From: JAPLKB01 sp964532465
GTDB taxonomy: Bacteria > Desulfobacterota > Syntrophorhabdia > Syntrophorhabdales > Syntrophorhabdaceae
Length of the DNA: 14,820 nt
Direction: 5' to 3'
Assembly (NCBI GenBank): GCA_964532465.1
Contig: CAZHHX010000071.1
Location: 1-14,820 of the forward strand
In this document: positions 1 to 7,046 of the stretch, piece after piece
How positions within the stretch are numbered: position 1 is the first letter of the stretch
Layout: each line of letters starts with the position of its first letter
Translations under genes and position numbers: made by a program
The notes under the pieces: model-generated
The model's database searches: none
What the model was told of the DNA's origin: nothing
The model's input: only the letters and a program-made list of their open reading frames with translations

Positions 1-120
1 ATAGATTATTGGAGTTGTCATAATATGTCAAGCACTATATGTCGTTGTAGTACTAATTACCGGTTTATTTCAAGTTGCCTGAAGAATGTATACCAGCGAC
101 GTTTCTTTATACAATTTTTC

Positions 121-160
121 TTGACTTTTTCCATAGTATAGCATATATATGCTATACTAT
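121..160 (+). promoter_or_regulatory. Promoter embedded in a perfect 28-bp palindrome
   Basis: A TTGACT box (121-126) lies 17 bp before TATATA (144-149), so transcription would begin near 156-158. Positions 133-160 form a perfect 28-bp palindrome whose left half is ATAGTATAGCATAT. It covers the -10 box, the expected start site and the first two bases of the ATG at 159. The symmetry could be an operator. In a transcript entering from upstream it would fold into a hairpin of about 12 bp that hides the AUG. The palindrome is seen directly; promoter activity and function are inferred. Confidence 0.6.
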
Positions 161-482
161 GAGTACCAATAAACTGAATAAAATCAGTAATCAGATCGAC
201 AAAATTAAAAAGGAGTTACAGGAAATGAACGCGATGCGTCCGGGAACGCTAAGCCGGCAATACAAATACCCCCAGAAAAAGGTTGGATCGTACTGGCAGT
301 TGAGTTATACCCGCAGAATGAAAAGTCATACAGAATACATACGTCCGGTTTCTGTGTCGGAGATTCGGCAGCAAATTGCCGCCTATAAAAGGTTCAAGAC
401 TCTTGTCGATCGCTGGCTGGATCTGGCAATAGAATACTCAAAACTAAAAATGCAGATGACTGATGGCAAAGGCACAAAGTAA
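159..482 (+). CDS. DUF6788-like small helical protein
   Basis: The 107-residue product has the layout I associate with DUF6788 proteins. An N-terminal charged helix (residues 4-22) is followed by MRPGTLSRQY (about 26-35), a GSYWQLSYTRR segment, a YIRPVSVSEIRQQI segment and a C-terminal helix with YKRFKTLVDRWLDLAIEYSKLK. The function of the family is not established. The Cys-containing insert that many members carry between SRQY and the YxLSYT segment is absent here. I chose ATG 159 because it keeps the N-terminal helix and sits nine bases after the -10 box, implying a leaderless mRNA. A second start at 225 has a good AGGAG (211-215) but would remove that helix. The frame is also open upstream to 75, through the promoter, which I regard as non-coding. 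The J-domain gene follows after 68 bp in the same direction, so co-transcription is possible. Confidence 0.6.
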   Translation: MSTNKLNKISNQIDKIKKELQEMNAMRPGTLSRQYKYPQKKVGSYWQLSYTRRMKSHTEYIRPVSVSEIRQQIAAYKRFKTLVDRWLDLAIEYSKLKMQMTDGKGTK

Positions 483-550
483 ATTTCGCATTCTCAGATA
501 AGAAAGTAAAAGGAAATATGCGGGAATACACATGAAAACGGAGGTATGAC

Positions 551-1309
551 ATGAAATCAAACGCCGGAGATTACAAGATTGCTCTTCCTGAAGAGCAGCT
601 CCACAAATCATGCCGGATACTTTTTGGACCGCAAGTGAATATTACATCACAGTTTCTCAGCATACTTCAACCTTCAGGTGTAAAGACCGCCTATCGCAGG
701 CTGGCCATGAAAACGCACCCTGATCGGGCGTCTCATCTCGGCATAGACGAAGCAACGCTTGGGGAACGTTTTAAAAAAGTCCATGGCGCTTACGAGCAGG
801 TATTTTCATATGTCAAGGAGCCGCAGCGTTACATTATCACAACGTCTTCAAAGCCCCCTTATTGTAACGATTCTCCCGTTAGCAGAGCATCTTCTCCACA
901 ACGTTCATTTTTCTACAAGGGCAAAATACCTTCCAAAAGACTTTTTATAGGCCAATTTCTTTACTATTCCGGTGTAATTTCCATGAGGCAGATGTATGAC
1001 GCTGTGGTGTGGCAGCAAATTCAAAGACCATACCTCGGCGATATCGCCCTCCGGTTAGGCTGGTTAAGCTCTTCAGACATTAAAAAAATCCTGCGTCATC
1101 GTAATCAAGGGGAACTCTTCGGTGAATTTGCTCAGCGCACAGGTCTGTTGAGCTATTACCAAGTTCTCGTCCTAGTAGGTCGTCAGAAGAGCCTTCAACC
1201 CAGAATTGGCGTCTATTTCATCGATCGGGGCATTCTTTTACAAAAGAAAGTGGACGCAATGGCAGCAGAGCTCAAAGAACACAACCGCAAGCACTGGTTC
1301 AAGAAATGA
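551..1309 (+). CDS. J-domain protein with MshEN-like C-terminal repeats
   Basis: This 252-residue protein begins with a DnaJ-type domain (about residues 17-87): YRRLAMKTHPDRA carries the HPD motif (56-58) that stimulates Hsp70 (DnaK), and FKKVHGAYEQVF forms the last helix. There is no Gly/Phe region, zinc finger or client-binding domain, so it is not DnaJ itself. After a Ser/Pro-rich linker (about 98-128), residues 130-240 contain four units of the form G-x(2-3)-hydrophobic-x(3)-G-hydrophobic, beginning near 133, 162, 190 and 219, for example IGQFLYYSGVIS and LGDIALRLGWLS. They resemble two tandem MshEN/GspE-N modules, a fold that binds cyclic di-GMP in some ATPases. CGGAGG at 539-544 with a 6-nt spacer supports this start. 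The J domain is clear; ligand binding by the C-terminal region is inferred. Confidence 0.75.
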   Translation: MKSNAGDYKIALPEEQLHKSCRILFGPQVNITSQFLSILQPSGVKTAYRRLAMKTHPDRASHLGIDEATLGERFKKVHGAYEQVFSYVKEPQRYIITTSSKPPYCNDSPVSRASSPQRSFFYKGKIPSKRLFIGQFLYYSGVISMRQMYDAVVWQQIQRPYLGDIALRLGWLSSSDIKKILRHRNQGELFGEFAQRTGLLSYYQVLVLVGRQKSLQPRIGVYFIDRGILLQKKVDAMAAELKEHNRKHWFKK

Positions 1310-1349
1310 TTAAAGAATATAATCCACGGATATAAACTTGTAAATTATT

Positions 1350-1426
1350 TGGTGGGCCGTGGAGGATTCGAACCTCCGACCAATTGATTAAGAGTCAACT
1401 GCTCTACCGGACTGAGCTAACGGCCC
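1350..1426 (-). tRNA. tRNA-Lys (anticodon CUU)
   Basis: The minus strand folds into a complete cloverleaf. The acceptor arms are GGGCCGT and ACGGCCC, the D stem pairs GCTC with GAGC, the anticodon stem is GTTGA/TCAAT with loop CTCTTAA (anticodon CTT, reading AAG), and the T arm is GGAGG-TTCGAAT-CCTCC. Discriminator A and a genome-encoded CCA (1350-1352) follow. It is read in the same direction as the dehydrogenase gene upstream, 223 bp away, and has its own candidate promoter. Confidence 0.97.
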
Positions 1427-1437
1427 TGAGATGGTTT

Positions 1438-1467
1438 TATATAGCATATGCAAGGGTTTATGTGCAA
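1438..1467 (-). promoter_or_regulatory. Candidate promoter of tRNA-Lys
   Basis: On the minus strand TTGCAC (1467-1462) and TATATA (1443-1438) are separated by 18 bp. The -10 box ends 11 bases before the mature tRNA 5' end, leaving a short processed leader. This is pattern recognition only. Confidence 0.4.
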
Positions 1468-1649
1468 TATAAATCTTCTCTTCTCATATGCAGAAATAGT
1501 TTCCGAAATTCTCAATTTCTTTCGCAAATCCAAGCCAGTCGTTGGGAACCGGCTCCGGTTATGATGGCTGTCCTGCCTAAAAGAGGTTGATTTGCCCTCC
1601 CCTCAATTGCTCTGTCACGGCTCATTTTTTGCCGCTCTTTTTGTAATTG

Positions 1650-2660
1650 TCAAATCATCTTCACTCCCGTCAGAGGCTTTATTTTTTCAACTTCGGGATT
1701 GAGCCAGCAAAGAGGAGGCTGCCCCCTTAATACTGCCAGCAGATTTTCAGCAGCAATTTCTGACATTTTTCCCCGTGTTTGCTTATTTGCGCTCCCGATA
1801 TGAGGCAGAAGGATTACATTATCCATTTTAAGAAGAGGATTATCATCATCTACGGGCTCCTTTTCAAACACATCAATGCCTGCTCCGGCAATCTGTTTTT
1901 CCATTAAAGCCTTTATAAGCGCTGCCTCGTCTACAGCAGATCCTCTTGAAGTATTAATCAGAACAGCATCCGGCTTCATTAACCTGAATCGTTTTTCATC
2001 AATTATATGATATGTCTCTTTTGTGAGGGGAATATGCAGGCTCACAAAGTCAGATTCCATAAGAAGGTCATCAATATGCCTGTATTCGACATCCAGTTCC
2101 TGTTCTTCTTCTGATGAAAGCCTGGTTCTCTTGGTGTAGATAACCTTCATGCCAAAACCCCGGGCTCTTTTTGCCATGCCTTTGCCTATTTTCCCAAGAC
2201 CGATAATCCCGATTGTGCTTTCACAGAGGCTTTGTCCGAGAAATAATTCAGGCGACCAGGCAATTTTCCAATTCAATTCCCGGACAAACCTGTCTGCCTC
2301 CACTATCTTTCTGGATACGCTTAAGAGGAGGGTAAAGGCAAGATCGGCAGTTGCATCGGTGAGAATACCCGGGGTATAGCCAATGTATATGCCTTTATTT
2401 GTTGCTTCATTTACATCTATATGCTCAAAGCCCGCGCTCATAGTGCTGATTACTTTAAGTTCCGGCGCCGCAGATATGATATTTTTGTTTATCCTGTCCG
2501 AAAGCAGGCATAAGACAGCGTCTTTATCTTTGATGTTTTCAATAATTTCTTTCTCATCCGGAGGTGTTTCATTAGGATGAATAATGACATCGCAAAATTC
2601 AGCTATAGCTTTCATGCCTTGTTCGGGAATTCTCCTTGTAATATATACCTTAGGTTTCAT
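1650..2660 (-). CDS. D-2-hydroxyacid dehydrogenase (glyoxylate/hydroxypyruvate reductase type)
   Basis: A 336-residue cytosolic NAD(P)H-dependent oxidoreductase that should interconvert a 2-oxoacid such as glyoxylate or hydroxypyruvate with its D-2-hydroxyacid. The split catalytic domain flanks a Rossmann domain with GLGKIG at 154-159. The family signatures SDFVSLHIPLT (203-213) and LMKPDAVLINTSRG (227-240) are present, as are the catalytic residues Arg239, Glu268 (in FEKEP) and His287 (LLPHIGSA). The second Rossmann strand ends in YTKRTR rather than an acidic residue, which suggests that NADPH is accepted. The sequence resembles archaeal GyaR. I placed the start at 2660, where GGAGG lies 4 nt upstream, rather than at an in-frame ATG 75 bases earlier that has no ribosome site and would add a non-family extension. 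It stands alone, divergent from the binding-protein gene at 2924. The substrate cannot be fixed from sequence. Confidence 0.93.
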   Translation of the reverse strand: MKPKVYITRRIPEQGMKAIAEFCDVIIHPNETPPDEKEIIENIKDKDAVLCLLSDRINKNIISAAPELKVISTMSAGFEHIDVNEATNKGIYIGYTPGILTDATADLAFTLLLSVSRKIVEADRFVRELNWKIAWSPELFLGQSLCESTIGIIGLGKIGKGMAKRARGFGMKVIYTKRTRLSSEEEQELDVEYRHIDDLLMESDFVSLHIPLTKETYHIIDEKRFRLMKPDAVLINTSRGSAVDEAALIKALMEKQIAGAGIDVFEKEPVDDDNPLLKMDNVILLPHIGSANKQTRGKMSEIAAENLLAVLRGQPPLCWLNPEVEKIKPLTGVKMI

Positions 2661-2923
2661 ACAACCTCCCTGCTTTTTATATATGGAAATATTTCTATCA
2701 TCAAAATCATTATTCATACAATAGAATTTAAACAAATAAATCGCTTAATATCGATAATAACAGAATAAAATCCATTCCGCAGTCTGTACTTCCAGGCAGA
2801 GCTTTCTTTTAAGATAAAATATTATTTAATTTTTGCTTAAGCTAATCTTTAAATCTTCGATAATGTGTTCATAATGTTGCTACGCAACTTAAATTCTATT
2901 AAAAAAACCAAGGAGGGTAACGC

Positions 2924-3658
2924 ATGTTAAAAGCAGTCAGGTATTTTGTTTTAGCAGTTTTTTGTTTAGGTTTAATGATTGTACAGGCTGAAGCAAGGGA
3001 TTTAAAGGGTAGTCTGCCGTTGATTCCACCACTTGTTGAGTCAAAGGATAAGGGGATTCTCGTTGACCTTACAAAGGCAATGGCCGAGGAATACAAAGAC
3101 GGCAAAATTACCTGGGAAGTTTTTCCTTTCAAGAGATCAATGGAAAATGTGGAAAAGGGAAGAGCTGATTTCCATATGCCTCAGTTGGTCAATCCGAAGA
3201 TTACCGCCGACAAACTACCTTTTATGTTCTCATCAGATATTATATTCAAGGTTGTTTTTGTCCTTTACACGAACAAGAGTAACAAAGATATTAACCCCGG
3301 GAACGCAAGCAAGTATAAAATTGAGAGCGATCTCGGCACAATGGATTTCTTTGATTTCAAAGTTACCGGTTCTCCTGACATTGAGTCAAGTCTGAAAAAG
3401 GTAGATATGGGAAGAATTGACGGATGGCTTTTTGCCATGCCTGAAAGCGATGGAGCTTTAAAGAAACTTGGTCTGAAAAATATCAAGAGACAGGAATTTG
3501 CAAAGTATGATGTGAGAATAGTCCTGAACAAGAGCGCTCAGGGTAAAGAAGTAGATAAGATACTCGGTGGTCTTATCGGTAAACTGAAAGCAAATGGAAA
3601 ATATCAGAAGATTATGGGGCCTATCCTGGATCAGAAATTTGATCCCTGGCAGCCGTAA
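2924..3658 (+). CDS. Periplasmic solute-binding protein, family 3-like
   Basis: A 244-residue exported protein. Residues 1-24 are a Sec signal peptide (Lys/Arg near the start, hydrophobic core, VQAEA before the likely cleavage site). The rest resembles the bilobed family 3 binding-protein fold: GILVDLTKAMAEE (44-56) and a lobe ending in KANGKYQKIMGPILDQ (222-237), which corresponds to the usual 'L..nG.y..i..kw' tail. The standard N-terminal 'YPPF' ligand segment is replaced by SLPLIPPLVES, so the ligand is unclear and need not be an amino acid. AGGAGG (2911-2916) with a 7-nt spacer supports the start. No transporter permease or ATPase follows. Instead a chemoreceptor gene starts 114 bp downstream behind a strong hairpin, which suggests a sensing role. 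Delivery of ligand to that receptor is an inference. Confidence 0.8.
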   Translation: MLKAVRYFVLAVFCLGLMIVQAEARDLKGSLPLIPPLVESKDKGILVDLTKAMAEEYKDGKITWEVFPFKRSMENVEKGRADFHMPQLVNPKITADKLPFMFSSDIIFKVVFVLYTNKSNKDINPGNASKYKIESDLGTMDFFDFKVTGSPDIESSLKKVDMGRIDGWLFAMPESDGALKKLGLKNIKRQEFAKYDVRIVLNKSAQGKEVDKILGGLIGKLKANGKYQKIMGPILDQKFDPWQP

Positions 3659-3669
3659 GAACGCTGAGG

Positions 3670-3714
3670 CGCCCTTCATGCCGGGCTTTCATGTAGGCCC
3701 GGCATCTGAGGGCG
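3670..3714 (+). promoter_or_regulatory. Intercistronic stem-loop
   Basis: ATGCCGGGC (3678-3686) pairs perfectly with GCCCGGCAT (3697-3705) around a 10-nt loop. Outside it CGCCCT (3670-3675) pairs with AGGGCG (3709-3714) across a small internal loop. No T run follows, so it is not a classical intrinsic terminator. A role in partial attenuation or 3'-end protection of the binding-protein mRNA, giving more periplasmic protein than receptor, is inferred. Confidence 0.65.
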
Positions 3715-3772
3715 GTTAATCCGCTGCTTTCCGGTAAGATGCTGAACACAGCGATAAGAGGAGGTAAATAAA

Positions 3773-5290
3773 ATGAAAATGGATTCGATGAAATGGAAAT
3801 TCATTATACCGGTAGTGGCATCAATACTGATCATTATCGGATTATCAGGTGGGTACAATTATATTCAGGATTCACAAAAACTGAAGGCAGAGCTTAATAA
3901 AAAGGTAACATCGTTATTCGAAATAGGATCGCTGGCTATGATTGATCCTATCTGGAACATACGCAAGGAAGTTATCCAGGAAAACGCCGAATTTCTTTTG
4001 AAAAATGAAGAAATAGCTTCTATTCAGGTTCTCGACGCTGATGGAAACGCGCTCTACAATATGGAAAAAAAGGAAAAGATATATGATAAGCAGTACCTGA
4101 TGCCTGCCTTGAAACAGGATCTCAAAAAAGACAATCAGAAAATAGGCACAGTAGTTGTCAGTGCAACAAACTATTTTGTGAAGCAGGCATTATTTAAAGG
4201 TGTTGTTACTACTATTGTTCAAATCCTGGTTTCAGTGATTATACTGGGAATGATAGTGTTTTTTATTACCCAGAGAATATCGAGACCGATCATTAATATG
4301 GCTTCAGTGCTGAAAGATATTGCCGAAGGGGACGGAGATCTTACAAAGACAATCCCTGTTGCCAGTAATGATGAGATAGGCGAAATGGCAAAATACTTTA
4401 ACAGCTTTATCGATAAATTGAATGGAATTGTACTCAACATCAAAGGCTATTCCAAGAGTATAGCATCGGGAACCCAGGACCTGAGCAGGAGAATGGAACA
4501 AATAGGCAATACGGAGAATACCCTGCTTGAGACTACAAGTAGTACATCCGCCGCAGTTGAAGAAATGGCGGGCAACATATCAACCATTGCAGACAATACA
4601 AATCATCTGTCTACAAATGCCGATGAAACAGAGCAACTGGCCTTGGATGGAAGGAAAGCGGTTCAGGGAACAATTAACGGGATAAACAAGGTAAAACACG
4701 TTCTTGAGGAAGGCGCCAAAGAGGTTAAAAGCCTTGGCAACAGAACCACTGAAATCGGCAACATCACCACTGTAATTAACGATATCGCGGATCAGACAAA
4801 CCTTCTGGCTCTGAATGCGGCCATAGAGTCCGCCCGTGCCGGTGAACACGGGAGAGGTTTTGCCGTTGTTGCTGATGAAGTGAGGAAGCTTGCCGAGAGG
4901 ACAACAGAATCAACAAAAGAGATTACAAAAATGATCAGCACCATACAGAAAGAGACGAGTAACGTTATCCGCAGGATGGAGGAAGTAACCTTAGAGGTCA
5001 TAGAGGGAGTAAAACTTGCCGACAGCACCGGCGGCATTCTGGAAAAGATTGTATCAAGAATGGGTGAACTGAAGCAGATGGTAAACATGGTGGCAAATTC
5101 AACGAGCGAACAGTCAATGGCAACAAATGAAATATCAGATCAGACGCTCAGGGTGACGCAGAGTGTTCAGGAGACGGGAAAAGCAGTAAACCAGAGTTCT
5201 ATCTCCACAAAGGAAATAGCAACTGTATGCGAAAAATTGAATGATATCGTTGGCATGTTTAAACTGAGAGAAGGGAATATCCATTCATAA
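3773..5290 (+). CDS. Methyl-accepting chemotaxis protein
   Basis: A 505-residue inner-membrane chemoreceptor. TM1 spans about residues 8-29. A short periplasmic sensor of roughly 110 residues (30-140), containing DPIWNIRKEVIQENAEFLLK and a later GTVVVSATNYFVKQAL, lies between it and TM2 (about 142-166). A HAMP domain follows (169-223, with SRPI and NDEIGEMAKYFN). The long cytoplasmic coiled coil turns at the conserved hairpin tip IADQTNLLALNAAIESARAG (338-357), followed by FAVVADEVRKLAERT, where CheA/CheW bind. The sensor is smaller than a double Cache domain and may be a single-Cache or CHASE8-like fold, which I cannot settle. No C-terminal CheR-binding pentapeptide is evident. GAGGAGG (3758-3764) with an 8-nt spacer supports the start. 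It is probably expressed with the binding protein upstream and ends at an intrinsic terminator. Confidence 0.95.
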   Translation: MKMDSMKWKFIIPVVASILIIIGLSGGYNYIQDSQKLKAELNKKVTSLFEIGSLAMIDPIWNIRKEVIQENAEFLLKNEEIASIQVLDADGNALYNMEKKEKIYDKQYLMPALKQDLKKDNQKIGTVVVSATNYFVKQALFKGVVTTIVQILVSVIILGMIVFFITQRISRPIINMASVLKDIAEGDGDLTKTIPVASNDEIGEMAKYFNSFIDKLNGIVLNIKGYSKSIASGTQDLSRRMEQIGNTENTLLETTSSTSAAVEEMAGNISTIADNTNHLSTNADETEQLALDGRKAVQGTINGINKVKHVLEEGAKEVKSLGNRTTEIGNITTVINDIADQTNLLALNAAIESARAGEHGRGFAVVADEVRKLAERTTESTKEITKMISTIQKETSNVIRRMEEVTLEVIEGVKLADSTGGILEKIVSRMGELKQMVNMVANSTSEQSMATNEISDQTLRVTQSVQETGKAVNQSSISTKEIATVCEKLNDIVGMFKLREGNIHS

Positions 5291-5305
5291 AAACTGTAAT
5301 TGGTG

Positions 5306-5340
5306 AAAACCCCCGGCAGGCAAATGCCGGGGGTTTTCTT
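5306..5340 (+). terminator. Intrinsic terminator after the chemoreceptor gene
   Basis: AAAACCCCCGGCA (5306-5318) pairs perfectly with TGCCGGGGGTTTT (5325-5337) around a 6-nt loop and runs into TTTTCTTT. The 13-bp GC-rich stem starts 15 bases after the stop codon. The A-run on the left arm means it could also work in the opposite direction. Confidence 0.93.
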
Positions 5341-5468
5341 TATAAAAAGCAAATGAACGACAAATATGTTTTGTCCTCAAATGGTCGAATTATCAACCTT
5401 TTTTCTAATTAATGTTTTCATAAATTCCTGTAGTTTTTTGTAAACCGCCAATTACCGGAGAAATTTAT

Positions 5469-5490
5469 AGTTGCGGACATGTCCGCAACT
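5469..5490. promoter_or_regulatory. Perfect 22-bp palindrome (candidate operator)
   Basis: The left half AGTTGCGGACA is followed directly by its exact reverse complement, giving a gapless 22-bp palindrome centred about 200 bp upstream of the synthetase start. It is GC-rich within AT-rich flanks and has no T tail. It could be a binding site for a dimeric regulator or a copy of a dispersed repeat. No second copy occurs in this window. Confidence 0.55.
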
Positions 5491-5650
5491 TATTGTAAAT
5501 TATATTCAAATGGCATTTGTATACATCTTCATGGAAAACTATTTGTATTCTTTACGCTGAAGGGTTACAATTTCCAAAATGCATGGCGCAAAAATACAAG
5601 GATGATAATAGGGATACCATGTTGCATTAAATTCTCTATTGAGAAAAAGA

Positions 5651-5656
5651 TATAAT
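5651..5656 (+). promoter_or_regulatory. Candidate -10 box of the acyl-CoA synthetase operon
   Basis: A consensus TATAAT lies 22 bases before the ATG at 5679, leaving room for a transcript start near 5663 and the GGAGG at 5670-5674. No good -35 box sits at normal spacing, so an activator or another promoter upstream is possible. Confidence 0.35.
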
Positions 5657-5678
5657 CTCTTACAAAAATGGAGGTACT

Positions 5679-7046
5679 ATGAATCTCAAACGGTTGTTAA
5701 AACCGGAGACAATGGCAGTGGTGGGTGTATCTCTTACCAACGAATCAAATCCGGCCAATGTTGTTTATAATAAGAACCGTCTTCGCTACCCCGTAAAGAT
5801 TTTTGCAGTCAATGGAAAGGGCGGTGAAATCAGGGGTGATACATTATACAGGAAGGTTCAGGACATTCCGGCCAAGATAGACCTGGTAATTGTAGCTACA
5901 AAAGCTGAGATTGTTCCCTCGGTGATTTCCGACTGCATTGAAGCGGGTGCCGGTGGCGCAGTAATTATCTCCGGAGGCTTTGCCGAAACAGGGAGTATGG
6001 ATTTACAGAATCAGTTAGTCTCAATAGCGAAAGAATCGAATTTTCCCATAATAGGACCAAATTGTCTTGGAATCTTTACTCCCGGCCATATGGACACCTT
6101 CTTTATACCCGGTGAAAGACTGGTAATACCTGATCGTGGAAGAGTTGCCATGGTAAGCCAGAGCGGAGGCATCCTTGTGGATCATATGATCAAGTGCGCT
6201 GATGAAGGGGTTGGTGTGTCTCTTGCGGTGAGTATAGGCAATAAAGCGGTAATCAAGGAATTGGACTTGCTCCGGTATTTCAAAGACGATCCAGACACAG
6301 ATGTGATCGGTTTTTATCTGGAAGGATTTGATGAAAACGAAGGCCGTGAATTTGTTGTCGCTGCTTCAGAGTGCGGAAAGCCCGTGATCGTTCTTAAATC
6401 AGGCAAAACACCGGGAGGAACTAAGGCTGTGAAAAGTCATACAGCATCCATCGCCGGTGATTATGAAGTTTTTTCTTCCATTATGGCACAATATGGAGTT
6501 GTAGAAGCAAAAGATGAGTTTGAGATGGTTGCCTTTGCCGAGGCATTAAGCTGCTATCAAAGATCGATTGAGGGGAGGGTCGCGATTATCACAGGCAGCG
6601 GAGGCCACGGCGCGCTGGCAACAGATGCATGCTTTTTGCACGGGCTTTCAGTGCCTGTTTTAAGCCAATCCGCTCAGACAGAGCTTCGCAGCCTTGTTTC
6701 GCCCACTATTCAGGATATTTCTTCCTTTGTTAATCCTATAGATCTTACAGGCAGTGCAGTAGATGATGATTTCATGGCAGTAGTGCGATCAGTGAGCAGA
6801 AATGAAGACATAGAATGCATTATTGTGCTTCTTCTCCCTTACCTGCCGCGGATAACAATGGATTTAAGCGCTAAATTAAGTCTTCTTTACCAGCAGGAGG
6901 GAAAACCTATTATTGCTTATGTTCCTCATGTGGATAAATACAAAATGCTTATTGAAGGTTTTATGCTGAATAAAATACCTGTTGCCGATTCCATAGAGGA
7001 TGCAATACATATGGCAGAAGCCATGAGGAGGTACAAATCATGCTGA
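5679..7046 (+). CDS. ADP-forming acyl-CoA (acetyl-CoA) synthetase, alpha subunit
   Basis: This 455-residue cytosolic subunit belongs to the NDP-forming acyl-CoA synthetase superfamily, which converts acyl-CoA + ADP + Pi to acid + CoA + ATP, usually in the ATP-making direction in anaerobes. It has an N-terminal CoA-binding Rossmann domain (about 5-135, with AVVGVSLTNES and IIGPNCLGIF), a succinyl-CoA-ligase-like domain (about 150-290, with AMVSQSGGILVDHM) and a third CoA-ligase domain (about 295-455). His254 in SHTASIAG (253-260) matches the histidine phosphorylated in characterised ADP-forming acetyl-CoA synthetases. The ATP-grasp half is on the next gene. GGAGG is only 4 nt from the ATG. The stop overlaps the beta start, so the subunits are probably translationally coupled. 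The acyl substrate (acetyl, propionyl, aryl or branched) cannot be told from sequence. Confidence 0.94.
   Translation: MNLKRLLKPETMAVVGVSLTNESNPANVVYNKNRLRYPVKIFAVNGKGGEIRGDTLYRKVQDIPAKIDLVIVATKAEIVPSVISDCIEAGAGGAVIISGGFAETGSMDLQNQLVSIAKESNFPIIGPNCLGIFTPGHMDTFFIPGERLVIPDRGRVAMVSQSGGILVDHMIKCADEGVGVSLAVSIGNKAVIKELDLLRYFKDDPDTDVIGFYLEGFDENEGREFVVAASECGKPVIVLKSGKTPGGTKAVKSHTASIAGDYEVFSSIMAQYGVVEAKDEFEMVAFAEALSCYQRSIEGRVAIITGSGGHGALATDACFLHGLSVPVLSQSAQTELRSLVSPTIQDISSFVNPIDLTGSAVDDDFMAVVRSVSRNEDIECIIVLLLPYLPRITMDLSAKLSLLYQQEGKPIIAYVPHVDKYKMLIEGFMLNKIPVADSIEDAIHMAEAMRRYKSC

Larger units (their letters stand above)
5341..5678. other. Long AT-rich intergenic region upstream of the acyl-CoA synthetase operon
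   Basis: No convincing coding frame is present in these 338 bp. They hold a perfect 22-bp palindrome (5469-5490) and a TATAAT (5651-5656) close to the synthetase start. Otherwise I see only AT-rich sequence, with no clear riboswitch or sigma-54 site. Confidence 0.6.

Noticed and set aside
75..158. 28-codon upstream extension of the DUF6788-like gene
   Set aside because: It runs through the promoter and palindrome, has no ribosome site and does not fit the family N-terminus.
1547..1560. AACCGG-CT-CCGGTT palindrome between tRNA-Lys and the dehydrogenase
   Set aside because: Only 14 bp with too short a loop for a hairpin and no T run; no gene relation is evident.
1384..1590. Plus-strand frame overlapping tRNA-Lys
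   Set aside because: It reads through the antisense of a clear tRNA and has no ribosome site.
2661..2735. 25-residue N-terminal extension of the hydroxyacid dehydrogenase
   Set aside because: The internal ATG at 2660 has GGAGG at close spacing and begins at the usual family position.
2874..2895. GTTGC-TAC-GCAAC hairpin upstream of the first binding protein
   Set aside because: A 5-bp stem is within chance expectation for this length of sequence.
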